NCBI GenBank assembly: GCA_009733575.1
Contig: ML770240.1
Location: 1-13,213 of the forward strand
Source: Gymnopus androsaceus JB14
Lineage: Eukaryota > Basidiomycota > Agaricomycetes > Agaricales > Omphalotaceae
DNA: 13,213 nt
Reading direction: 5' to 3'
The translations under genes were made by a program, and so were the position numbers. The notes below the pieces were generated by a model. It was not told the origin of the DNA. It was given only the letters and a program-made list of their open reading frames with translations, and made no database searches. Below, piece by piece: positions 1 to 7,299 of the stretch (position 1 is the stretch's first letter; each line of letters starts with the position of its first letter).

Positions 1-536
1 ATAGTGTACTATGACTGTAAATGGAGGTGCTTGATGATAGTCCTTCATTCTCAAATTGTCATATTGACTGAGTGTTAGGATTGTGCAAGAACCGAGACTA
101 GCCGAGGGTTCCTGGACAGAGCCGAGGTAACCGAAGCTTCGGCTAGCAACCGGAAGGTGATGGACGTTGGTGAAGCTATTAGCAACACCTCGCCACGCCG
201 TAATGTCTGATAAGGAAGAGCGAAGTTTAGCGAGACAAGATTTGTCGACGTCGGCAAGCCGAGTATTGTGTAATTATAGTGTACTATGACTGTAAATGGA
301 GGTGCTTGATGATAGTCCTTCATTCTCAATTGTCATATTGACTGAGTGTTAGGATTGTGCAAGAACCGAGACTAGCCGAGGGTTCCTGGATGGAGCCGAG
401 GTAACCGAAGCTTCGGCTAGCAACCGGAAGGTGATGGACGTTGGTGAAGCTATTAGCAACACCCTCGCCACGCCGTAATGTCTGATAAGGAAGAGCGAAG
501 TTTTAGCGAGACAAGATTTGTCGACGTCGGCAAGCC
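1..536. repeat. Two-copy tandem direct repeat of about 275 bp
   Basis: The block beginning ATAGTGTACTATGACTG at 1 starts again at 276 and runs nearly identical to the shared word TCGGCAAGCC (251-260 and 527-536). Differences are a few single-base indels (CTCAAATT/CTCAATT, ACACCTCG/ACACCCTCG, AGTTTAG/AGTTTTAG) and a CAG/TGG change near 117. Each unit holds about 70 bp of flank plus the first ~190 bp of an LTR that is complete only in the second copy. Copy 1 ends GAGTATTGTGTAATT (261-275) before the flank restarts, so this is a tandem duplication across an LTR boundary, not two insertions. More copies may lie left of the window. Confidence 0.95.
73..263 (+). mobile_element. Truncated duplicate of the LTR 5' part
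   Basis: TGTTAGGATTGTGCAAG at 73 repeats the LTR start at 347. The match continues to about 260, where it breaks into flank-type sequence. The CTGAG before it (68-72) is also duplicated, so this piece arose by tandem duplication after the LTR inserted. Confidence 0.75.
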
Positions 537-881
537 AACAGTCGACCGAGACGATACTGAGATAAGCGGAAGTTACTTCCGAGAGGATATGGTGTATCCA
601 AGATGATATTTAAACTAAGGTACGACAATCGAGTACAACTACTTATATACTGTATCGACCGTCGGACCCGAGTAGGTAAAAGACAATAAGTATGTGACGC
701 CGGATTGTTTGGCATATAAATATGGAAAGTGTATTTAGTTAAAAGACAAAAGGATAATATAAACAAAAGAACAATAAGGTGGCCGAGTATGTCCGAGATA
801 CAATCGGCCAATAGTTACCGAGCCGTTGCGTGGAAGCGTTCGGTGGCAAGCCAAAGCGCCTCAGCTCGCATGGATATAACA
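347..881 (+). mobile_element. Solo LTR of a retrotransposon
   Basis: This 535-bp segment begins TGTTAGG and ends TATAACA, giving the inverted ends TGTTA/TAACA expected of LTRs. It is flanked on both sides by CTGAG (342-346 and 882-886), a plausible 5-bp target-site duplication. Inside are AT-rich TATA-like words (CATATAAATATGG near 714) and many short CCGAG words. No polyprotein remains lie next to it, so it is best read as a solo LTR left by recombination. The superfamily cannot be told from the LTR alone. Orientation is arbitrary and given as plus. The 5' end is duplicated at 73-260. Confidence 0.7.
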
Positions 882-886
882 CTGAG

Positions 887-1312
887 ACAGATATATATTG
901 GCATGCTATATTGTTTGTCACCCAAATGCAAGTATGCTGCCCACCGCCATTTATATCTTATGACACAGCCACTGTCATGCAATGCTAAGATAGTAATCTT
1001 GGATTCTACTACCAATTGCAGATCTGGGTCTTTGCTTTTTCTCAGAAAGTTCCTAGAAAGTTTCATTGAAGCCTCTTTGGCTAAGAATGACGCAGAGCAC
1101 CTTGAAAGACACTGATGTTGATGTGAATAATTAAAGGGTGACTATAGGGCTTTATGAAAAAAAAATTTGGAGAAGTAGGGGGGAAATTATTGGAAAATAG
1201 TATACTAGCTCCCAGTTATTTTATACATCACTTTCAGGATTTGGGTAGTAAAAAATAAGTTCATGTGATTTAATTGCATGAAGACAATTCAATTTTTTTT
1301 CTGGCACAAAGT
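887..1312. other. Noncoding spacer, nothing recognised
   Basis: Between the solo LTR and the 3' end of the minus-strand integrase-like gene I see no supported gene. Open frames here are short, lack family motifs and overlap on both strands. An A9 run lies near 1158. The part next to 1312 would be the 3' UTR of the minus-strand gene. Confidence 0.6.
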
Positions 1313-1963
1313 TTACAATGACATGGGCAGAATATTTAATAAAAGGTCCAATGCTTGCATCCATAATGATTTCCTATCCTGCATATCACAAGAGGAGTAT
1401 TCTGGCATCAGTAACAGTGCATCAGTGAAAATTTCGAGTTGTTCCTCTGTTTCAAAGGGACACTCAAATGTTGGAATCTCCACCGAGGACAAATGAGGGG
1501 GCTGTTGTGAATTATGTGGTCCAAGACTCTCCAGTTCATCTGGATTATGCTGATTGTGATGTCGGAGCAAAACAGGATCAGCCAGATCCCGCCAATCCAC
1601 ACCATAAGTCATGATGTTTTCAATCTCCTCCTCCAAGCGTTGGAGAGTGCCTGATGCATCAACAACACCCTCTGGTCCCCTGAGACCCTCTTGAAGTACC
1701 CCAAAAAATACATGTCACGAGGAGACCGCTCCCTCTCTTCACCATCAAAGGAGATTTTATGGTAATTCCAAGCCTCTGCCCAATCTGCTGCATCTTGGTC
1801 TATTGCAGGAAGAAACAGGAGATGAAGAAGCCATATATGAACATCACTTTCTGAATGAAGGCCTGCTTCTGCTTCCAGATCATAAAAGAAATTGTACCAC
1901 TTGGTACCAAAGCCCTGTGTAACGTCATGCCAAAGACGTTCAATTCTGACATTGTGAACACTC

Positions 1964-2014
1964 CTGCATAAAATTTGAGGGCCAAATGCAATACTGCATT
2001 TCAAAAAAGCTTAC
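1964..2014 (-). other. Intron 3 of the integrase-core gene
   Basis: Minus-strand donor GGAAG|GTAAGC and acceptor TATGCAG|GAGT, 51 nt, phase 2. Removal places the HNVRIERLW block, with the catalytic Glu, at the expected distance from the second Asp. Confidence 0.85.
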
Positions 2015-2255
2015 CTTCCCCAGATATATGAGCCTCTTTCTGGACCATAGTGCTCCTCCATGTAACGGGCCACCCCCAGGTTCTCAACTCCATGATCACC
2101 ACGTACACGGCTAGGTGTCTGATGCACCTGAATTGCCTCAAGAAACAGGTTTAGAACTGTATCTGCATGGTTATTGTCATTGACACGTATTGCAGTAACC
2201 ATGCAAGAGAAGCCATCAACAAAGGCATGAATCACTAGTCTCCACCGGATAAGTC

Positions 2256-2311
2256 CTATGGAGGTGTTATAAATTTAGAATTAAAAGTAAAAGAGCTCCC
2301 TTTTTACTTAC
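2256..2311 (-). other. Intron 2 of the integrase-core gene
   Basis: Minus-strand donor CATG|GTAAGT and acceptor CCATAG|GA, 56 nt, phase 1. It splits the conserved WHHDGQHG block just after the first catalytic Asp, and removal restores the family reading exactly. Confidence 0.85.
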
Positions 2312-2933
2312 CATGCTGTCCATCATGATGCCACAGTGAATTTGGGCCTGCCACATGATATCTGCATTGTTCAATGGGTCTTGACGTAAGATGAGCAGGA
2401 GCACCAGTAACTCTCTCATATGATAAAAGAATGCGACTACGGGGAACAGTGTGTCCAAGATGGTGGAGATGGCCAGCTATCATTTGGCGTCCAAATGCTG
2501 GAAAAACCTCCAAGATGTGCCAAATTATAGTGTCCAGTTCATCATCAGAGAGAGTTGACATAGGTGAGGTGGAAGACTGATAAAATCGGAGCAATTCTCC
2601 GGTGTCAGGGTCTTCATAGGTAACATAGACTGGTGGACAGGGCTCTGCTAGGCCATTTTCCAGAATCCTTCGACGTACAGTCCGAGAGGAACATCCAAAA
2701 ACAGGAGCCAGATGTGTTGGACCACGATATTGTAGACTTGCTTCCAAGATGGTGGGATCAGTATATTTTCTAGGTCGTCCACGTCTTCCAGTATGGATGG
2801 TCTCAGCCACAGAGATTGGAGCATGCTCCACAATATCTTCTGAATGTGTAGCTGCATCTGCAAGTGCTACAAGCATGGACCGCACACCAGTATCAATAAT
2901 AGTATATTCCTCTGGTTCAAATAGATTTTCATG

Positions 2934-2986
2934 CTATTAAAACTGGAGTTAGATGAGAGCTGATATGTAGGTGATTCCATACACAC
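2934..2986 (-). other. Intron 1 of the integrase-core gene
   Basis: Minus-strand donor CAG|GTGTGT and acceptor TTAATAG|CAT, with branch-like CTAAC about 17 nt before the acceptor; 53 nt, phase 0. Removal joins two reading frames without a stop. Confidence 0.75.
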
Positions 2987-3833
2987 CTGGGTAACAGAAC
3001 TCAAAAATTCATGTGCAGATGCTTGCTGTCTGTTGATTTGAGAAAGATCTCCTGCCTGGACTCTAAGAGCCTGTGTAACCCAATCCCCTAGCTCCCTATA
3101 AGCTGTGCGTATAGTTTGAACATGGAGATCAGATGCTGGTTGTGATGAATTGGTAAAGCAAGTCAAAAGTACAAGGATTAATGCAAATGCTTTCCATGGA
3201 GTGATGAGTGTCATGTTGCAAGAAATCACAAAAAAGGAAACCACAATTTTACCAACATAATGGTCACATGTACAAAAAAAAAATGGATGGGCGAAAACTT
3301 TTATAATGAGTTGCAAGTGTTTAAATATATTGGCTTAAACTTTTGAAATCAAGCTAGGAGTTCTAACTTATGAGTGAAACATTCATAATAATAATACAAT
3401 CATGATCATGACATGCATTTGATGGACTTATTTGGAGTGTGATCATGGTCAAAGAGAAAGTCATGGACCTGTGGAAACTTTGATTTTTGATTGTGATCAT
3501 GACTTAAACTATAACTATTGACAGTGATCACGTCCCAAAGATTTTTTTTTTTAATAATAACTCTTATTTGATTTTTGTCCAATAAGGACCCTCAAATACT
3601 ATCTTATCTCCTCTGCAAACTTCAGTTTAAAGTAAAATACTAAATCAGCTGCGTAAGTAATAAAGTAAAGTAGGTAGCACAGAAGAAAGCCATGACTCAT
3701 GAGCAAGGCATAAGTTTCTAAAGAAAATACTAAGCAGAGAGTATATGAGTCCTAGTGATAGTAAAGTGAGAGTAGATAGGATGAGATGGTAGAGGTAAGA
3801 GTTAAAGAGAGGTGGTGTCAATGAGGGCCCATT

Positions 3834-3980
3834 GGGTCTTTATATAAATGTATGAAAAATCACATGATATTCCCAGAGAACAATAGAAACTGTTGATTGT
3901 CTTGCCAAACTGGCAACAATGGCAAAGTTGTCTATTGTTCCTACCTAGGAAATCTCTACAGCTAGCATATAAAATGCCCC
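3834..3980. repeat. Imperfect palindrome with a TATA-like box on each arm
   Basis: GAACAATAGA (3878-3887) pairs perfectly with TCTATTGTTC (3931-3940). TTGCCA (3902-3907) pairs with TGGCAA (3911-3916). Both arm pairs share one centre, 3909. Similarity continues outward: GGGTCTTTATATA on the left faces the complement of TATAAAATGCCCC on the right. Each arm therefore carries a TATA-like box (TATATAAAT 3841-3849 read outward on minus; CATATAAAA 3966-3974 on plus), and pyrimidine-rich sequence follows each in its outward direction. It could be a divergent promoter or the heart of a foldback repeat. Confidence 0.6.
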
Positions 3981-4060
3981 CCTGCCTCTGTCCTAGATCT
4001 CAGAGCTCCTCCTGGCTCCAACCTTCTCCTTTACATTACTTCAACAGTCAACTTCCTTGC
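3966..4060 (+). promoter_or_regulatory. Possible promoter: TATA box plus CT-rich leader
   Basis: CATATAAAA at 3966-3974 is followed by a long C/T-rich stretch (about 3976-4035) and then TTACATTACTTCAACAG. TATA plus a pyrimidine tract is typical of filamentous-fungal core promoters. The nearest plus-strand coding remnant starts only near 4559, so the target gene is unclear. Confidence 0.3.
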
Positions 4061-4158
4061 TGCTTTACATTACTTAAGAAATGCTTATGTTCCTTAAGTA
4101 TTTTTCAAGTAAGTATTACTCTTAGGAAACAATTACAGTTGTTCATGTTTTAGTGTTA

Positions 4159-4224
4159 AATATATATATATATACTTATTTACTTACTTACTTACTTACT
4201 ACCTACTTATTACTTACTTACTTG
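4159..4224. repeat. (TA)n / (TTAC)n microsatellite
   Basis: A TA run (about 4159-4174) passes into tandem TTAC/ACTT units with small interruptions up to the ACTTGATGATAG at about 4220. Confidence 0.85.
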
Positions 4225-4558
4225 ATGATAGATACTTACTAATATACAATATGTTTCTTTCTTTTTTATCTACTATTTACTTGACATAGACCAAGAAATA
4301 TGATTGCATTTTACTCAATTACTTAGGTAAAAAATACTTGGAGTTTACTTAAGTATTACTTAGGTGATAAGTGCTAGATAACCAGTTTGTTGCTTTATGC
4401 AAAGTTAGGTATCACTTAAGTATTACTTGAGTACTACTTAAGTATAAAACAACTTACTTAAGAAAAGTTGCCATAGATTTACAATTCTAGTCATGAAAGA
4501 TGGCATGAATCAGATGATGCTCAAGGATGGAGGATATATGCCTTGAGATGACAACGAA

Positions 4559-4822
4559 ATGTCGCGGAAGGACAAAGTCCTTCAAATTGCCAGACAGAGA
4601 GGGTGGATGGTCGAGGACCAGTCTAGTTACTTCTTTGAAGAACCAGACAATCTGCTCCCTGAGGAAGTATTTTATCAGGAGCCTGCTGAAGGTTCCCAAG
4701 GCGTTAACCTGGATGCCTTCACTAAGCACCTGTTTAATTTCTTCCTGAACAAGTCCGAGAGTGAAGAGAATGAGAAAATGATCGGGAAAGATGCGGCTGA
4801 TGCTTGGTCAAAAAACTACTAA
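4559..4822 (+). pseudogene. Retroelement 5' remnant, 87 codons, possibly gag
   Basis: An open frame from ATG 4559 to TAA 4822 gives a hydrophilic 87-residue peptide beginning MSRKDKVLQIARQRGW. It is rich in charged and aromatic residues, with no zinc knuckle or other diagnostic motif. It lies upstream of, and on the same strand as, clear pol sequence, so a gag or pre-protease remnant is the simplest reading. The next open stretch (4886-5050) is in the same frame beyond two stops (4820-4822 and 4829-4831), consistent with one decayed reading frame. Function is inferred from position only. Confidence 0.4.
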
Positions 4823-4885
4823 GCTCGATGAAGGTTTCCACCGAAAGGGAAAAACCTAGTAGGATGGGTAAGAAACAGGAGTGTA

Positions 4886-5050
4886 ATGCCTCCAAGTTCT
4901 TCAGCTTCGCAATTTCCGATTGTAAACAAGCCCAGCACCAAGAATTATGATATGACCTATTCCCTTTATAAAACTGCTTATCCGAATAGAAAAGTTGACG
5001 TATTGGATCTGGTTGATTCTTGCTCATATCGAGCAAAGATAAATGAGTGA
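4886..5050 (+). pseudogene. Short remnant, possible protease region
   Basis: ATG 4886 to TGA 5048-5050 encodes 54 residues starting with a Pro/Ser patch (MPPSSSAS), then a coding-looking stretch with VLDLVDSCS near 5005-5031. Two hydrophobic residues followed by Asp-Ser recalls the D-S/T-G active site of retroelement aspartic proteases, but Cys stands where Gly is required. Between here and the pre-RT block I see no clear coding. Family assignment is a guess. Confidence 0.25.
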
Positions 5051-5140
5051 AAAGTTACGATAAATGCATTAAGTAGAGGGTACAGGCAATGATAAAGGTA
5101 GGAAGGAAAACACGACGAAGCGCCTATACAAGCACCCAAG

Positions 5141-5220
5141 CTGACCTTAGTCTGACTGCCACGACAGGCTTGAGGTCAGACCCAGCCGGTCAGGTCCGTG
5201 GTCAGACCTCTGACCCTGAC
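5141..5220. repeat. GGTCAGACC repeat cluster
   Basis: GGTCAGACC occurs at 5174-5182 and 5200-5208, with the variant GGTCAGGTCC at 5188-5197 and opposing CTGACC at 5141-5146 and 5210-5215. The last pair (GGTCAG/CTGACC) could form a short hairpin. It sits in the interrupted stretch before the RT region. Confidence 0.7.
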
Positions 5221-5255
5221 TTTGCCAACACTGCCTCTGGGAAGAAGAGTTAGCC

Positions 5256-5374
5256 TTGTTTCACAATATAATGATGGATCAGGAGTCAGATTTTGCATGG
5301 TGTGCTGAGGAAGGAGGATCGTTAAAACATGAGTACTTTCCACCGGTTAAAATGCCTGTAATTCCTCATAGAAA
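5256..5374 (+). pseudogene. Ty3/gypsy pre-RT block
   Basis: The peptide read here (SDFAWCAEEGGSLKHEYF and on to PVIPH) matches the segment just before the RT domain in the Agaricomycete gypsy polyprotein type, where a similar F-W-EEGG-KHE-F-P block precedes the IPPG/EEV start of RT. It is in a different frame from the RT. The switch falls in the A5 run at 5372-5376, where one missing base would restore continuity. The methionine at 5256 is only the first in frame, since the true polyprotein start lies upstream. Confidence 0.7.
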
Positions 5375-6094
5375 AATATTCCGATTCCACCAGGAATTTT
5401 TGAAGAAGTGTGTCGTATTCTCAAAGACAAGATTGATGCGGGGGTATATGAGCCTTCAACATCATCTCATCAAACCAAGTGGTTTTGTGTCACAAAGAAG
5501 GACGGGAAAAGTTTACAAATTGTACACAGTCTCGAACCTCTTAACAAAATCACTATCCAATTTTCAGGTGTGCCCCCAGCCACTGCGGATGTTGCGAGAC
5601 CTTTTGCAGGAAGAGCATGTGGTGGTACCCTAGATGTGTTTGTTGGTTATGATGAATGGGATTTGCACATGTTGTTGCAAGACTACACTGCATTCCAGAC
5701 ACCGTTCGGAATGTACCGATTGGTAAAACTACCAATGGGTTGGACAGATTATGTACCTATCTTTCATGACAACATGACTTATACATACCAAGATGAGATT
5801 GTGACTGGAGTTACCAGACTATATCTCGATGATGTTCCTATTCGAGGTCCAGCTACTAGGTATGAATTACCAGGAGGTGGCTATGAGACTATACCAGAGA
5901 ATCCAAAGATTTGATGGTTTGTTTGGGAACATGCTTTGAACATGAATAGGATTATCCAAAGGTTCAAATACATTGGTGGAACCTTTTCTGGACCAAAAGC
6001 ATTTTTGTGCTGCAATGAAACAACTGTTGTTGGTCACAGATGCTCTTACGAGGGAAGATTGCCTGAGGAGAGTCAGGTCGAGACTATTCTAACG
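5375..6094 (+). pseudogene. Ty3/gypsy reverse transcriptase domain
   Basis: RT copies element RNA into DNA. The fingers block (EEVCRILKDKIDAGVYEPS), the WFCVTKKDGK motif, SLEPLN, QTPFGMYRL-LPMGWT and the palm active site YLDDV (YLDD at 5822-5833) appear in the right order in one frame. The RGPATRYELP-GYETIPENP block after YLDD is typical of the mushroom lineage. TGA at 5912-5914 interrupts the frame where the family usually has Arg, a CGA-to-TGA type change. The frame then continues through WFVWEH, KYIGGTFSG and VVGHRCSYEGRLP to about 6094, where an extra base near 6095 shifts frame. The usual DLxxGYxQ-like block after AGRACGG is also divergent (DVFVGYDEWDLHM). Dead as read. Confidence 0.88.
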
Positions 6095-6095
6095 A

Positions 6096-6735
6096 TGGCT
6101 GAGATGTAAAAGCAAATCTGATGTTAGGGCATTCCTCGGAACTGCAAGTCAGCTACGCATGTTCATAAAGAATTTTGCTAAGCTAGCAGCACTATTGACG
6201 CGATTAACTGGAAACGATCCATGGGAATGGGGAATTGAACACGATATGGCAATGGACCTCATAAAAGAAGGTATCAAAAATGCTCCGTGTTTAAGACCTA
6301 TTAACTATGATTGGGATGTCTATCTCGTAGTGGACACATCGTACATGGCAGTCGGATGGTATATCTATCAAAGTTGACCCTAATAATGAGACAAAAGTCT
6401 ACTTCTGTTACTTTGGGTCAAGCACTCTCAATGAAAGAGAGGCTCATTTTTCGCAGTCTAAACGTGAACTATATGGATTAAAGATTGCATTACAAGCGAG
6501 CTACTATCAACTCTATGGGTGCAGGCGGTTAACAGTTTGTACAGATGCTAAATACATCAAGGGTATGCTAGACAACCCGAGCTGTGGACCCAATGCTACC
6601 ATTAATCGCTGGATCGAGGAGATATGCAAGTACCATTTCGATCTAGTCCATGTTAAAGGGAAAGAAAACGATCTCGCTGATGGTTTATCTCGCCGAGCCT
6701 ATGGAGGAAAAGATGTCGAAAAGACAACCTCCTAA
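6096..6735 (+). pseudogene. Ty3/gypsy RT connection and RNase H domain
   Basis: RNase H removes the RNA strand during reverse transcription. One frame covers VRAFLGTASQLRMFIKNFAK to the first RNase H Asp (VDTSY, codon 6333-6335) and ends at TGA 6375-6377. A one-base shift in the AAA at 6370-6372 moves the rest to the next frame, which stays open to TAA 6733-6735. The other acidic residues follow: Glu in RELYG (6465-6467), Asp in TDAKY (6544-6546) and Asp in LADGLSRR (6679-6681). The D-E-D-D set is therefore intact on either side of the break. DGLSRR closes the domain as is usual in Ty3/gypsy. Confidence 0.88.
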
Positions 6736-6794
6736 TGAGGACAATTTTGCTGAACGAGGATGACTGGTGAACCTGTGCCCTTCTTCATAGGTAA

Positions 6795-7280
6795 GGTGAA
6801 ACTGAATGGCCCCTGGATATTGAGGAGTTTAAAGACGAAATTGATACCCGTGGAGGCTTCTTCCTCGACATGGAATATGGTCTTGATAGAGCTGGGTCTA
6901 GTGACGACTTAGAAGATGATATTCAACTCGCACTGGATGAAGAGAAGCAATGCTATTTGGATAGAGAACGGATCTGGAACTTGAACGAAATCACGGCAGA
7001 GCAATTCGCTGTCGCAATAAAACCTGCAGAGAAAGTCGATCACTCAAAATGGGTTGTAGCCAAGGACATGAAAGAGTGGAACGAAGCGCACCCTTATGTA
7101 GAAGATCACCGTAAAGACTTTGCTAAAGAACAAGACAAGCTTATACTTTGGATAGTAGATTGGCTGAAAAATAAAGGCCAGATCACTCTACCAAGCGGCT
7201 CAATAAGGGATTACTCCCAACTTGAAAAGAAAGCTATTAAGTTCTTCCTTGATGATGAAGAACACTTGTACCAATGGTAA
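6795..7280 (+). pseudogene. Linker between RNase H and integrase
   Basis: An open stretch (first ATG 6870, stop 7278-7280) encodes an acidic, Lys-rich peptide with an aspartate-rich patch near 6900. It ends in a WL..-SQLEKKAIKFFLDDEEHLY segment. In this polyprotein type the stretch before the integrase zinc finger has a similar I..WL...-F-RFA..FF pattern, so it is read as the linker/N-terminal extension. Frame changes again between about 7262 and 7276, before a NGNPEV-type segment with TAA at 7291-7293. Continuity with RNase H (6736-6794) is broken by several stops. Confidence 0.6.
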
Positions 7281-7299
7281 TCCAGAGGTGTAAGGACAA

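Larger units (their letters stand above)
1313..3214 (-). pseudogene. HTH plus DDE integrase-core protein, 4 exons, one frameshift
   Basis: Four exons fit: 3214-2987, 2933-2312, 2255-2015 and 1963-1313. Introns of 53, 56 and 51 nt have GT-AG ends (GTGTGT, GTAAGT, GTAAGC donors) and keep frame (phases 0, 1, 2). The ~580-residue product has a hydrophobic N-terminus (about 8-20, possibly not the true start), an AT-hook-like RRGRPRK (126-132), an HTH-like stretch (about 136-169), then an integrase/RNase H-fold core: D280 in WHHDG, D337 in RGDHG and E372 in RIERLW, with 34 residues between the last two. It resembles the integrase-core proteins scattered in many copies through Agaricomycete genomes; their mobility is unclear to me. 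Frame is lost at a T6 run (1703-1708), one base short, then resumes to the stop at 1313. The break could be real decay or a read error. Confidence 0.75.
3215..4558. other. AT-rich noncoding region with palindromes and microsatellite
   Basis: No protein family is recognisable on either strand over about 1.3 kb. It holds four TGATCA palindromes (3403-3532), a T13 run near 3540, a large imperfect palindrome (about 3834-3980), CT-rich tracts, (TA)n and (TTAC)n arrays (about 4159-4224) and many ACTTAAGT words (about 4069-4462). The left part would be the upstream region of the minus-strand integrase-core gene. Confidence 0.6.

Noticed and set aside
503..811. 102-codon minus-strand open frame inside the LTR
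   Set aside because: It lies wholly in LTR noncoding sequence and ends in repeat-derived words; no family features.
729..1115. 128-codon plus-strand open frame overlapping the end of the solo LTR
   Set aside because: It crosses the LTR boundary at 881 and the target duplication, has no recognisable motif and is opposed by equally long minus-strand frames.
1313..1636. Separate small gene at the left end of the integrase-core gene
   Set aside because: It is the frame-shifted C-terminal part of that gene: the sense runs on into it if one T is restored at 1703-1708, and it has no ATG at its own start.
3893..4153. 86-codon plus-strand open frame in the palindrome/CT-rich region
   Set aside because: Its Pro/Leu/Ser/Cys-rich translation simply reflects pyrimidine-rich DNA following a TATA box.
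4176..4224. CRISPR-like or satellite array of TTAC units
   Set aside because: A simple tetranucleotide microsatellite without spacers, in a eukaryotic context.
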